Assembly: GCA_035549015.1 (NCBI GenBank)
Contig: DASZRW010000135.1
Span: 8,571 to 72,570, forward strand
DNA: 64,000 bases
Reading direction: 5' to 3'
DNA from: JAFDZV01 sp035549015
Lineage (GTDB): Bacteria; Bacteroidota; Ignavibacteria; OLB7
Shown: positions 1 through 8,725 of the stretch, one piece after another
How the letters are laid out: each line of letters starts with the position of its first letter
Position numbering within the stretch: position 1 is the first letter of the stretch
Made by a program: the position numbers and the translations under genes
The notes under the pieces: model-generated
Databases searched by the model: none
Told to the model about the DNA's origin: nothing
The model's input: only the letters and a program-made list of their open reading frames with translations

Positions 1-2
1 CG

Positions 3-1796
3 CTGCTGGCGCTGGCGGAGATCTTCGGCCTGACAGGATTCGAGACGAAGCTGTTGCTGCTTGCCGCCGCAACGGAGCACGATCCTGCGATCGGAATGCT
101 TGCCGCGACCGCACTCGGCAACGAGACCATGCCGCATGCAACGTTCGGCCTGGCGTTCTCGCTCTTCGGCGAGGCGCCGCAATGCGTTCCATCGCCGGAG
201 CGGCCGCTGCGCCGCTGGGAGCTTGTGACGCTGGTGGAGGGGACCAGCCTGGTGACATCGCCGATACGGATCAACGAGCGGATCTATCACTATCTGTTCG
301 GTGAGGAGTACGTGGACGAACGGCTCCGCGGGTTCCTTCGGCCCGTTGAGCATGCCGGCGAGCTTGCCCCCTCGCATCGGGATCTGGTGGTACGCGGCGA
401 GCGTCTGCTGGCGGGCGCGCGCAATGCCGGCGAGCCGATGGCGATACAGTTGTGCGGCGGTGCGGGGGATGACCGGCTTGGGATTGCCGCTGCCGTTGCC
501 GTGCGCTCGGGAGCCGCTGCCTTCCTGATACGCGCCGGAGACATTCCGGCGGCCGTCCGCGAGCGGGAGACGCTTCTCACGCTCTGGAACCGGGAGGCGA
601 TGCTGGAGGGACGGATGATCGTGATCGATTGCGACGGCGCCGATGCGCAGCATCTGGCGCGGGGCGTGGCTTCGTTCGCCGACGGCGTGCACGGAGTGCT
701 GTTCGTGAGCACGCCGGAGCCTGTTGCATTCGCGTCAAGGCAGCTTGTTCGCATCGATGTCCGGAAGCCTTCCTCCGCGGAGCAGCGCGACATGTGGGAG
801 AGCGTGCTGGGTGATATCGCCCTCCGGTTGAACGGGCAGGTGAATCAGGCCATCTCGCAGTTCAATCTCGGCGCCGGCCGCGTGCGCGCGGCAGGAACGG
901 TGGTGCGCGAAGCCGCGCCGCACCTGGATGCGAAGCATCTGGGCGATCTGCTCTGGGAGACCTGCCGGCTGCAGGCCCGGCCGCGTCTGGACGATCTGGC
1001 GCAGCGCATCGAACCGGCGGCTGCGTGGGACGATCTGGTTCTGCCCGAAGGAGCGCTTGCAACCATTCGCGAGATCGCGGCGCATGTGCGCCAGCGTATG
1101 CGCGTCTATCTGGAGTGGGGATTCGCCCGTGCATCCAGCAGGGGACTCGGCATCAGCGCCATGTTCGCCGGAGCGAGCGGCACCGGCAAGACCATGGCGG
1201 CGGAGGTGCTTGCGGCCGAGCTGCGGCTGGATCTGTATCACATCGATCTGAGCCAGGTGGTGAGCAAGTACATCGGGGAGACGGAGAAGAACCTGCGCCG
1301 GATCTTCGATGCTGCGGAGGAAGGAGGAGCGGTGCTCCTGTTCGACGAGGCGGATGCGTTGTTCGGCAGGCGGAGCGAGGTGAAGGACTCGCACGACCGC
1401 CATGCGAACATCGAGGTGAGCTATCTGCTGCAGCGAATGGAGAGCTATCGCGGGCTGGCGATTCTGACAACGAACATGAAGGGGAGTGTGGACCCCGCAT
1501 TCCTGCGGCGCCTGCGGTTCGTGGTGGACTTCCCCTTCCCCGATGCGGCGCACCGGATGAGGATCTGGAGCCGCATCTATCCGGACACCGTGCCGTGCAG
1601 GGGGCTGGACGTCGAGAAGCTCGCACGTCTGGATGTGTCGGGCGGGAATATCAGGAACATCGCGCTCAACGCCGCCTTCCTCGCGGCGGAGGAGAATACC
1701 GCCGTTCAGATGCGTCACATCCTGGCCGCCAGCCGGAGCGAGTATGCCAAGCTGGAGAAGCAGCTTACCGGGGTAGAGACGGGAGGCTGGATCTGA
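3..1796 (+). CDS. eCIS AAA+ ATPase (Afp15-like), 5' end outside the window
   Basis: AAA+ ATPase of the kind found in every extracellular contractile injection system (Afp15/Pvc15), thought to act in assembly or sheath turnover in the producing cell. The reading frame is open to the window edge (LLALAEIFGLTGFETKLLL), so the start is missing and the TTG at 54 is not the real start. An N-terminal helical region of about 330 residues precedes the ATPase core. Walker A GASGTGKT is at about 1170-1193, Walker B VLLFDEAD at about 1330-1356, the sensor-1-like LTTN near 1465, and arginine-finger-like RRLR near 1507. The stop overlaps the next ATG (TGATG), so the two genes are translationally coupled. 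The function is inferred from the domain plus the baseplate genes that follow. A generic ATPase role is the only real alternative. Confidence 0.88.
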   Translation: MLALAEIFGLTGFETKLLLLAAATEHDPAIGMLAATALGNETMPHATFGLAFSLFGEAPQCVPSPERPLRRWELVTLVEGTSLVTSPIRINERIYHYLFGEEYVDERLRGFLRPVEHAGELAPSHRDLVVRGERLLAGARNAGEPMAIQLCGGAGDDRLGIAAAVAVRSGAAAFLIRAGDIPAAVRERETLLTLWNREAMLEGRMIVIDCDGADAQHLARGVASFADGVHGVLFVSTPEPVAFASRQLVRIDVRKPSSAEQRDMWESVLGDIALRLNGQVNQAISQFNLGAGRVRAAGTVVREAAPHLDAKHLGDLLWETCRLQARPRLDDLAQRIEPAAAWDDLVLPEGALATIREIAAHVRQRMRVYLEWGFARASSRGLGISAMFAGASGTGKTMAAEVLAAELRLDLYHIDLSQVVSKYIGETEKNLRRIFDAAEEGGAVLLFDEADALFGRRSEVKDSHDRHANIEVSYLLQRMESYRGLAILTTNMKGSVDPAFLRRLRFVVDFPFPDAAHRMRIWSRIYPDTVPCRGLDVEKLARLDVSGGNIRNIALNAAFLAAEENTAVQMRHILAASRSEYAKLEKQLTGVETGGWI

Positions 1797-2266
1797 TGAG
1801 CGCCGCCGCCCCACATGGAGCCACCCCCGCCGGCGACAACGCCCCTGCGGGCGGCAATGCTGCGGCAGTGCCGGCCATCGAGCCGGCGGTGCCGCGGCGC
1901 AGCACCGATCGGGGGGGCGATCGCCCGACGGCGACACGCGAACCCGCCCCGTTGCCTGATGCTCCGGTGAGGTCTGCACCGCCGCGCGAAACGGAACGCA
2001 GCAGCCGCCCGCGGCTGGAGCTTTCCATCGGCGAGCTTGTACTGCACGGCTTTCCCGAGCAGATGCGCGAGCGGGTTGGGGCCGCAATCCAGCGTGAACT
2101 GGAGCGACTGTTCGCCGACGATGAAACGCTTGGCCGGAATTCCTCCGCGAGCGATCATCTGGAGATCGAAGGGGGAGCATTCACGATGCAACCGGGAACC
2201 CCGCCGGAAATTGCCGGACGCGAAATTGCCCGGGCAATCGCGCGCGGCATGCGTGCAGGGCGATGA
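1796..2266 (+). CDS. small eCIS-associated protein of unknown function
   Basis: A 156-aa protein. The first 75 residues or so are low-complexity and rich in Ala, Pro and Arg, probably disordered. The C-terminal 80 residues look folded: LSIGELVLHGFP is followed by an amphipathic helix rich in Arg and Glu, and the end IAGREIARAIARGM is helical. The ATG at 1796 overlaps the ATPase stop, which fixes the start; a much longer reading frame upstream is only a shadow of the ATPase. It has no signal peptide or membrane segment. Its coupling to the ATPase suggests an accessory or chaperone-like role in the injection system, but I do not recognise the family with certainty. Confidence 0.7.
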   Translation: MSAAAPHGATPAGDNAPAGGNAAAVPAIEPAVPRRSTDRGGDRPTATREPAPLPDAPVRSAPPRETERSSRPRLELSIGELVLHGFPEQMRERVGAAIQRELERLFADDETLGRNSSASDHLEIEGGAFTMQPGTPPEIAGREIARAIARGMRAGR

Positions 2267-2364
2267 CCGGCCCGCGGGTCCTGCAGGCATGCGGCAACGT
2301 GCATGCTGCGGCGCTCGAACGGCCGATTAATTTGGTTGCCGGAGGAATACGAACCAGAATTTGC

Positions 2365-2392
2365 TTGACTCCGGAAATGGATTTTGTATCTT
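2365..2392 (+). promoter_or_regulatory. candidate promoter for the eCIS baseplate genes
   Basis: TTGACT at 2365-2370 is separated by 16 bases from TATCTT at 2387-2392, in a locally AT-richer stretch that starts the 405-base gene-free interval before the tube-initiator gene. The downstream box (TATCTTGC) also resembles the TAnnTTTG element of Bacteroidota. It would leave a leader of about 280 bases. The assignment is by motif only; no start site is known. Confidence 0.4.
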
Positions 2393-2471
2393 GCAAAAGT
2401 TATCGCACACCATTTCCCAGACCGTACCAACGGTAATTCTGACCATCCATTGCGGCTCACGCTCGCCGTCG

Positions 2472-2511
2472 CATTGCAGCAATGAATAATTGCCGGAATA
2501 ATTCCGGCAAT
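2472..2511 (+). promoter_or_regulatory. paired inverted repeats in the eCIS leader
   Basis: Two adjacent dyads: CATTGC-A-GCAATG (2472-2484) and a perfect 10-bp arm pair ATTGCCGGAA-TAA-TTCCGGCAAT (2489-2511). Both centre on an ATTGC/GCAAT core, and a further GCATTG lies just downstream. No T-run follows, so a simple intrinsic terminator is unlikely. The position between the candidate promoter and the first baseplate gene suits an operator or an attenuator hairpin. Confidence 0.45.
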
Positions 2512-2671
2512 GCCGCTGCATTGAGCATCAAACCCCACTGGGCTTTGTCGCCATCAATTACGGGCGGTTCCCCGCTCGACTGAACGAGATCCGGCATGCG
2601 AACGTCCGCCACGGCGAGCGCTGTTCATGTGCGGAGCACTACAGGACGCCACAACTACGCACGAGGTATAC

Positions 2672-3331
2672 ATGTCTGAGTTCCCAGGAGCGGCGCGGGT
2701 AATGAAGGGAGCGATTATCGGGATCGACGGAAGCAGCCCTCTTTCCCGTATCGTCAGATTTCAGTACAACCCGGAATCGGTTGTCCGCAGCCTGTCACCA
2801 CGAACCGGCCCGAAGGCAACGCCATCTGCCAGCGGCGCCGATGCAACGGCCAAGGAAACCTACAAGCTCACCGGACCGCCAACCGAAACAATCAGTCTGG
2901 ATCTGCACCTCGACGCCGCGGATCAATTGGAGATTGCAGACCCCATCGCCGTAGGATTCGGGCTCCACCCACAGCTCGCGTCGCTGGAGCTTCTGCTCTA
3001 TCCCAAGCTGGATCAGTTGAAAAAGCAGTGGGCGAAGCTGGACAAGGGCGTTGCGGAGGTGCAGCCGATGGAGGCGCCGGTGACGCTCTTCTTCTGGGGA
3101 GTGCAGCGCGTGCAGCCGGTGCGCGTGAAAAGCCTCTCGGTGACCGAATCGAATTTCGACTCGAAGCTCAACCCGATACAGGCCGTCGTGAAGGTGGAAT
3201 TGGAAACGCTGTCGTACGACGAATTGACCGGCGCCACGAAGGATCTCTATGTGGTATACCAGCAGGCCAAGGAAGTGCTCGCAACGCTGGGCGGGCTGCG
3301 GACCGTCACGTCCGCACTGCTCGGTGTGTAG
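2672..3331 (+). CDS. eCIS tube-initiator-like protein (CIS tube protein domain, Afp7-like)
   Basis: A 219-aa protein matching the N-terminal domain of Afp7/gp53-type proteins, which join the inner tube to the baseplate hub. Visible signatures are the opening FQYNPESVVR, the central ISLDLHLDAAD, and LFFWGVQRVQPVRVKSLSVTE followed by a VKVELE strand typical of tube-fold proteins. The ATG at 2672 was chosen over an upstream in-frame start at 2627 because it has a GAGG ribosome site and the family normally begins a few residues before the FQYNP motif. The LysM half found in Afp7 is absent here and is supplied by the next gene. It is the first gene after the 405-base regulatory gap. Confidence 0.8.
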   Translation: MSEFPGAARVMKGAIIGIDGSSPLSRIVRFQYNPESVVRSLSPRTGPKATPSASGADATAKETYKLTGPPTETISLDLHLDAADQLEIADPIAVGFGLHPQLASLELLLYPKLDQLKKQWAKLDKGVAEVQPMEAPVTLFFWGVQRVQPVRVKSLSVTESNFDSKLNPIQAVVKVELETLSYDELTGATKDLYVVYQQAKEVLATLGGLRTVTSALLGV

Positions 3332-3527
3332 GCGTTTCGGCGGCGTGCGTACGGATAATGGAGCGCGTACGCCCGTCGCAGCAACCGGCAACGTATCACG
3401 GCAGGCTTCGGCGCGCAGGCGTTGAAGCAGGCGTCCGAAAATACAGGCCCCACTCTGCTTCATGGCATGGAAGGCTGGGGATGCATTTCGTGGGAAGCTA
3501 TCAACCGCACATCATTGAGGTGATGAA

Positions 3528-3839
3528 ATGTTCGATCAAACCAGCCGTTATTACTCCCTCCCTGTTGCCGAAATAACCATCGATGCGCGCGACGGAACGC
3601 GGCGCACGGTGCATTACGTCCGGCGGCGGTTTATTCCGGATGTGATATCCGTAATCGCCGATGAATACATGGTGAACGATGGCGACCGCCTGGATAATCT
3701 CACGGCGCAATATCTGGGGCTCCCCACGCTCTTCTGGCGAATCTGCGACAGCAATCACCAGCTGAACCCGTTCGGCCTGCTCACCGAACCCGGAAGCAGC
3801 ATCATCATCGATACGCTTACGTCGGACAGCGAGGCATAA
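3528..3839 (+). CDS. LysM-like baseplate protein
   Basis: A 103-aa protein with a LysM/phage tail protein X type segment: DRLDNLTAQYLGLPTLFWRIC, then a DSNHQLNPF loop and the closing EPGSSIIID. In the archetypal systems this module sits at the C-terminus of the Afp7-type protein and holds the hub to the wedges. Here it is a separate gene. The start has a strong GAGGTG site four bases upstream, and a 196-base gap separates it from the tube-initiator gene. The stop is followed one base later by the hub ATG, so the two are probably co-translated. Confidence 0.75.
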   Translation: MFDQTSRYYSLPVAEITIDARDGTRRTVHYVRRRFIPDVISVIADEYMVNDGDRLDNLTAQYLGLPTLFWRICDSNHQLNPFGLLTEPGSSIIIDTLTSDSEA

Positions 3840-3840
3840 C

Positions 3841-4977
3841 ATGCTACCACAGATTCGATTCTACGTCGGCAAGGGAACGCCGTCGGCAATGTCGCGCCAG
3901 CTTACCACGGCGGTGGAATCCGTGGAGATCACCCACAACGACACCGGTGCCTCCGGGATTCAGATCACCTTCCAGACGGGACGGCAGGGGGCGCAGGATG
4001 TGAAGGACGATCCGATCGTGAGCGATTCCTCGCTGAAGGTGTTCAACCGCGTGGTGATCCAGACGGTGGCGCCCACCGGCGGCACGGTATTGTTCGACGG
4101 CATCATCACCCATCACGAATATGCCCCGAGCAATACGCCCGGCCAGTCGCGCCTTACCGTGACGGGTGAGGACGCGAGCGTGATGATGGATCTGGAGGAG
4201 AAGACGAAGGAGCATCCGAACCAGCACGAGGGAACGATTGCCACGAAGATCATCGGGGATTATTCGCAATACGGCCTGACGCCCAAGGTGAAAAATCCGC
4301 CGACCATCATCGTACCCAGCGCGCAGGAACGTGTTCCGGTGCAGCACGAGACGGACCTGCAATATCTGCGGCGCATGGCGGCACGATACAACTACCACTT
4401 CTACATCAATCCCGGCGACACGCTCTTCTCGCCGCAGGCATACTGGGGGCCGCCGGTTCGCAGCGGCAATCCGCAGCGGGCGCTCTCGCTCGACCTGGGC
4501 CGCTTCACCAATGTGGCCTGGATCACCTTTCAATACAACGCCCTCGCGCCGACCAAGGTTGCGGACCGCGTGCAGGAGCGCACCAGCGACAAGCAGGCAC
4601 CGGCCAAGCAGGAGAGCACCACGCTCGATACGCTCTCCAAGGAGCCCGGGCTCACGTCGCAGGGATCGAACGTGCGGAAGAGTTTCCTGCGCGCTCCGTG
4701 GGGGCTGGACAATGCCCAGACCCGGGCTCAGGCGCAGGCGATGGTGGATAATTCCGTGGAGAGTGTTGTTACCGCCTCGGGCGAACTGGATGTGGCGGCG
4801 TACGGCGATGTGCTGAAGGCGCGCGATCTGGTTGATCTGCGCGGCGTTGGCGGCTCGTACAACGGCACGTGGTATGTCAGCAGCGTTACCCACAGCATCC
4901 GCAACGGCAGCCACATTCAGCGTTTCACACTTTCCCGCGAAGGAATCGGCGGGCTCAAGGAGGTAGTTCGGGTATGA
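3841..4977 (+). CDS. eCIS hub protein, gp27/gpD (VgrG N-terminal) type (Afp8-like)
   Basis: A 378-aa baseplate hub protein of the phage late-control gpD/gp27 family, which forms the trimeric ring that carries the spike. It shows the family pattern VRIQT...VLFDGIITHHEYAP (written here with VVIQT), the hallmark HETDLQYLRRMAARYNYHFYI near residue 170, and a C-terminal YNGTWYVSSVTHSI segment. A Lys/Gln/Thr-rich linker lies around residues 245-285. In VgrG and Afp8 the hub and the spike OB domain are one protein. Here the gp5 part is the next gene, joined by an ATGA overlap. Length and motifs fit the family well. Confidence 0.85.
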   Translation: MLPQIRFYVGKGTPSAMSRQLTTAVESVEITHNDTGASGIQITFQTGRQGAQDVKDDPIVSDSSLKVFNRVVIQTVAPTGGTVLFDGIITHHEYAPSNTPGQSRLTVTGEDASVMMDLEEKTKEHPNQHEGTIATKIIGDYSQYGLTPKVKNPPTIIVPSAQERVPVQHETDLQYLRRMAARYNYHFYINPGDTLFSPQAYWGPPVRSGNPQRALSLDLGRFTNVAWITFQYNALAPTKVADRVQERTSDKQAPAKQESTTLDTLSKEPGLTSQGSNVRKSFLRAPWGLDNAQTRAQAQAMVDNSVESVVTASGELDVAAYGDVLKARDLVDLRGVGGSYNGTWYVSSVTHSIRNGSHIQRFTLSREGIGGLKEVVRV

Positions 4978-5465
4978 GATCGTATTACGGGAAATATCGC
5001 GGGAAGGTGGAGGACAACAAGGACCCGAAGAAGCTCGGGCGCATCAAGGTAAGCGTCCCCACGGTGCTGGGCGAGGGGAAGAACAGCTGGGCCTATCCCT
5101 GTACGCCGTACGCCGGCAAGGATGTGGGCTTCCTTGCACTTCCGCCTGTCGGCGCAAATATCTGGGTGGAGTTCGAAGGAGGCGATCCCGATTACCCGAT
5201 CTGGGTTGGATGCTTCTGGGGCGACGGTGAGATGCCGAAGGAAGGAGGCGTCCCGGAGAAGAAGATCTACAAGACCGACAAGGCAATCATCCTGATCGAC
5301 GACAAGAAGGGGGATGTGCTGATCAAGGTGAACGACGAGCAGTACATCGAGATGAAGAAGAACGAGATAACGATCGACGACGGCAAGGGGCCCAGCTTCG
5401 GGATCGTGAAGCTCTCCGGAAAAACCGTCACCATCAACAAGGATGGGCTCGAGGTGGATGGATGA
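4974..5465 (+). CDS. eCIS spike base, gp5/gpV-like OB-fold protein
   Basis: A 163-aa protein of the phage baseplate assembly V/gp5 family. The N-terminal OB fold is clear: YYGKYRGKVEDNKDPKKLGRIKVSVP, then WAYPCTPYAG, GFLALPPVGANIWVEFEGGDPDYPIWVGCFWG. The C-terminal 60 residues alternate short strands (IILIDDKKGDVLIKVND, then EITIDDGKG), as expected for the start of a triple-stranded beta-helix needle. The ATG overlaps the hub stop (ATGA), and its own stop overlaps the next ATG in the same way. It is the spike half of the split hub-spike pair. Confidence 0.85.
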   Translation: MRSYYGKYRGKVEDNKDPKKLGRIKVSVPTVLGEGKNSWAYPCTPYAGKDVGFLALPPVGANIWVEFEGGDPDYPIWVGCFWGDGEMPKEGGVPEKKIYKTDKAIILIDDKKGDVLIKVNDEQYIEMKKNEITIDDGKGPSFGIVKLSGKTVTINKDGLEVDG

Positions 5466-5791
5466 ATTATGTGGTCAATATCCAGACGAAGGTCAACTGT
5501 CCGCATCAGGGGAGCGTGCAGTATGTGCTCGTGAACCCGCGGCTGTATGCGATGAACGTCAAGGTTGTGGGCGCCTCCATCGTGACCAAGATGGATAAGT
5601 ATCCACTTCTGGCGCCGCCCTGCCCAAACACCCAGACGCCTCCCTGCGTGGAGGTGATCTGGAATACCCAGGCTCTTCGCGTCAAGGTGCGCGGGAGCCC
5701 CATCATTCTGTTCGACAGCGTCGGGCTCTGTTCACCACCACAGTTGCCGAAAACCATCCCAACCATTCAACAGAGAGTAAAGGCCACCTAA
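5462..5791 (+). CDS. candidate PAAR-like spike-tip protein (Afp10 position)
   Basis: A 109-aa protein lying between the spike base and the gp25 gene, where spike-tip (PAAR-like) genes occur. It begins with a beta-rich segment around VNCPHQGSVQ, has two Cys-containing proline loops (APPCP near residue 53 and TPPCVEV near 61), and ends with SVGLCSP. The Cys/His distribution would suit a metal-bound tip, but the classic PAAR repeat is not obvious. It is coupled to the spike base by an ATGA overlap and is followed directly by the gp25 ATG. The tip role is inferred from position; it could be another small baseplate component. Confidence 0.6.
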   Translation: MNYVVNIQTKVNCPHQGSVQYVLVNPRLYAMNVKVVGASIVTKMDKYPLLAPPCPNTQTPPCVEVIWNTQALRVKVRGSPIILFDSVGLCSPPQLPKTIPTIQQRVKAT

Positions 5792-6148
5792 ATGCAAGTC
5801 GATTATCCATTTCGGCTCGACAATCACGGGCTGACGGCGCTCACCACCACGAACGATCACATCCGCGACATGATCGAGCAGGTGTTGTTCACGGCGCCCG
5901 GCGAACGTGTCAACCGGCCAACGTTCGGCTGCGGGTTGATGCGGTTGATCTTCGCGCCGAACAGCGATGAGCTGATAGCCACGACGCAGTTTCTGGTGCA
6001 GGGTTCGCTCGAGCAGTGGCTGGGGCATCTGATCAAGGTGGAGTCGGTGAATGTGGCCGGAGACGATTCCACTATCAACATCACCGTGCAATACCAGGTG
6101 CTGCGCGACGGGCAGTCTCAGGTGGCACAGTTCTCCAGGGAGGTGTAA
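5792..6148 (+). CDS. baseplate wedge protein, gp25/GPW family (Afp9-like)
   Basis: A 118-aa gp25-like protein that organises sheath attachment at the baseplate. The family hallmark is clear: TAPGERVNRPTFGCGLMRLIF around residues 34-54, preceded by the HIRDMIEQVLF helix and followed by a helix (SLEQWLGHL) and a VQYQV strand near the C-terminus. Length is normal for the family. It lies 4 bases before the first large wedge gene. Confidence 0.9.
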   Translation: MQVDYPFRLDNHGLTALTTTNDHIRDMIEQVLFTAPGERVNRPTFGCGLMRLIFAPNSDELIATTQFLVQGSLEQWLGHLIKVESVNVAGDDSTINITVQYQVLRDGQSQVAQFSREV

Positions 6149-6151
6149 GGC

Positions 6152-8725
6152 ATGGGGACCCAGTATTCATGCGGCAGCGAGCGGCGCCGAAGCGACGTCC
6201 GCGCCTCCGATCCGCCGATCAACGGCATCGACTATCTCGAGGTTGTAGACCAGGATTTCCTCCAGGTATTTCCGGGGAGCACGTACGATCAGAATGTGCG
6301 CCGCCAGCGCTATCTGCTTGTGCGGCTGTTCCAGAGCGTTCCGGTGGGGCTCGATGAATCCAACATCACCATCACCGGCGGCGTGCGCGTTTCGCATGTA
6401 TCGGTTCTCTGGGCGCGCGGACTCTCCGCCATTCTCGATGACGGCGGCGCCGGGCTGAGCCCCGCGCTCGATGCGGCCGAACTGGACTATCTGGCCGCAG
6501 TGGACGATCCGGAGAGCGTGATCCTGGTGCGCACCAATGCAAGCGGCGATTTCTCCACCTACACTCTCTGGATCGTGGAGTCGCAGACGAACTCCGCACC
6601 GCTGGACGGCTTCGACGTTCAGCTCTATCACGTGGACTTCTCCTTCAAGGTGGAATGCCCGAGCGACTTCGATTGCAGGCCGCTCGACGAGTGTCCGGCG
6701 GAGCGTGTGGAGGAGCCGCTGATCGACTACCTCACGAAGGATTACGAGAGCTTCCGGCGCCTGATGCTGGACCGCCTCTCGATCACGCTGCCGGACTGGC
6801 CCGAACGCAGCCCCGCGGATATCGAGGTGGCCCTGGTGGAATTGCTGGCCTATGCCGCCGATTACCTGAGCTACTATCAGGACGCCGTGGGGACCGAGGC
6901 CTATCTGGGCACGGCGCGCAAGCGGGTCTCGATTCGCCGCCACGCGCGCCTGCTCGATTACCCGATGCACGACGGACGGAACTCACGCGCATGGGTGACG
7001 GTGGATACCGACGACAACGGCGTCTACCTGCCGAAGGGGACGCCGCTCCTTACCAGGAGCGACAGGATCGGCGCGCACGCCTCCTTCTTCGACGACCTCG
7101 AGACCGTGATCCAGGATGCGGTGAACGAAGGCTCGCAGGTGTTCGAGACCATGGAGGATGCAACCTTCTACGCCGCCAACGGCACCATCAGGTTCTATAC
7201 CTGGGACGACGAGGAGTGCTGCCTTCCCTCCGGCGCGCGCCGCGCAACGCTGCTCGATGAAAACGATTCCGGGCGGCTGCTTCTTCGCGCCGGCGACGTT
7301 CTGATTTTCGAGGAGGTTGGCGGCGCCGGCACCGGGCTTCCTGCGGATGCCGATCCCACGCACCGCCACGCCGTGCGCCTTTCCAGCGTGTATCCGGAGG
7401 CAATCCGAACAACGTTCACCGGCCAGGAGATCCGTATGGCGGCCGCGCCGCTGTACGATCCGCTCACCGGAAATGCCATCGTGGAGATCGAGTGGTACGA
7501 GGAGGATGCGCTGCCGTTCCCGCTCTGCATCTCCGCCGTCGTGGACGGCAATCTTGCGCGCGATCTCACGGTGGCGCACGGCAATGTTGTGCCGGCGGAC
7601 AATGGCTGGACCATCACCAACCCCGATGCGCTGGAGCCTGCGGTGGTTCCCGCGCTCGGCAAGTACCGCCCCAGGCTGAACCACAACGGCCTCACGCAGG
7701 CGCCGCCGTACGATCCCGAGGAGGCGCGCAAGGCTTCGGCAAACGATGTGATGGCGCTCCGCCTGGACAGGGCGCTCCCCGCGATTTCGCTCGCCGGCGA
7801 CGGCGACGTCTGGATATCGCAGCGCGATCTGTTGAACAGCGGCCGCTTCGCCGCGGAGTTCGTGGTGGAGATGGAGGACGATGGTTCCGCCTTCCTGCGT
7901 TTCGGTGACGACATCCTCGGGCGCAAGCCTGGTGAGGGGACGGAGTTCGTCACCACATACCGCATCGGCAACGGACGCGCCGGGAACGTGGGGGCCGGGA
8001 GCATTGCGCACGCCGCCACCGGGATCAGTTCCATTCTCAGCGTTCGCAATCCCATGCCGGCGATCGGAGGGACCGATCCCGAACCGATCGAGCAGGTGCG
8101 GCTGTATGCGCCGCAGGCATTCCGGCGCCAGGAGCGTGCCGTGCTGGTGTCGGACTATGCGGAGATGGCCGAGAGGCATCCCGGCGTGCAGAAGGCGCAG
8201 GCCACGCTGCGTTGGACAGGAAGCTGGCACACCGTGTTCGTCACGCTGGATCGCAAGGGAGGGCTGGCGGTGGACGAGCCGTTCCGCGAGGAGATGCTGG
8301 GCTTCCTGGACACTTATCGGCTGATCGATCGCGACGTGGAGGTGAACGGGCCCAGCTTCGTTTCGCTGGATATCGCGATGGAGGTCTGCGTGAAGGAGGG
8401 ATACTATCGCGCTCCGGTGAAGACCGCGCTGCTCAAGCTCTTCAGCAACCGGATGCTTGCCAACGGCACGCTGGGCTTCTTCCATCCGGACAACCTCACC
8501 TTCAACCAGCCGGTCTACCTGAGTGCGATGATCACGGCCGCGGCCGATGTGCCGGGGGTGAAGTGGGTTACGATGAAGCGCTTCCAGCGCTGGGGGCGGC
8601 GCCCGAACGGCGAGCTGGACGCCGGCATCATTCAGATTGGGCGCCTGGAGATTGCACGGCTGGATAACGATCCCAGCGCTCCCGAGAACGGACGCATCGA
8701 CATCACCATGAAAGGGGGGCTATGA
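6152..8725 (+). CDS. large baseplate wedge protein (baseplate J/gp6 type, Afp11-like)
   Basis: An 857-aa putative baseplate assembly protein. After a 190-residue N-terminal domain comes the signature PLIDYLTKDYESFRRLMLDRL, then ADIEVALVELLAYAADYLSYYQDAVGTEAYLGTA, the pattern shared by eCIS wedge proteins of the TIGR02243 kind. The central half is beta-rich, and the C-terminal third has the gpJ-like region around FRRQERAVLVSDYAEMAERHPGVQKAQA. The start has a GGAGGTG site in the end of gp25. Its stop overlaps the next ATG (ATGA), so the two wedge proteins are made together. Together they should form the wedge heterodimers around the hub. Confidence 0.85.
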   Translation: MGTQYSCGSERRRSDVRASDPPINGIDYLEVVDQDFLQVFPGSTYDQNVRRQRYLLVRLFQSVPVGLDESNITITGGVRVSHVSVLWARGLSAILDDGGAGLSPALDAAELDYLAAVDDPESVILVRTNASGDFSTYTLWIVESQTNSAPLDGFDVQLYHVDFSFKVECPSDFDCRPLDECPAERVEEPLIDYLTKDYESFRRLMLDRLSITLPDWPERSPADIEVALVELLAYAADYLSYYQDAVGTEAYLGTARKRVSIRRHARLLDYPMHDGRNSRAWVTVDTDDNGVYLPKGTPLLTRSDRIGAHASFFDDLETVIQDAVNEGSQVFETMEDATFYAANGTIRFYTWDDEECCLPSGARRATLLDENDSGRLLLRAGDVLIFEEVGGAGTGLPADADPTHRHAVRLSSVYPEAIRTTFTGQEIRMAAAPLYDPLTGNAIVEIEWYEEDALPFPLCISAVVDGNLARDLTVAHGNVVPADNGWTITNPDALEPAVVPALGKYRPRLNHNGLTQAPPYDPEEARKASANDVMALRLDRALPAISLAGDGDVWISQRDLLNSGRFAAEFVVEMEDDGSAFLRFGDDILGRKPGEGTEFVTTYRIGNGRAGNVGAGSIAHAATGISSILSVRNPMPAIGGTDPEPIEQVRLYAPQAFRRQERAVLVSDYAEMAERHPGVQKAQATLRWTGSWHTVFVTLDRKGGLAVDEPFREEMLGFLDTYRLIDRDVEVNGPSFVSLDIAMEVCVKEGYYRAPVKTALLKLFSNRMLANGTLGFFHPDNLTFNQPVYLSAMITAAADVPGVKWVTMKRFQRWGRRPNGELDAGIIQIGRLEIARLDNDPSAPENGRIDITMKGGL

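Noticed and set aside
735..2180. Long minus-strand frame opposite the ATPase gene
   Set aside because: It is the shadow of the ATPase in GC-rich DNA and has no family similarity.
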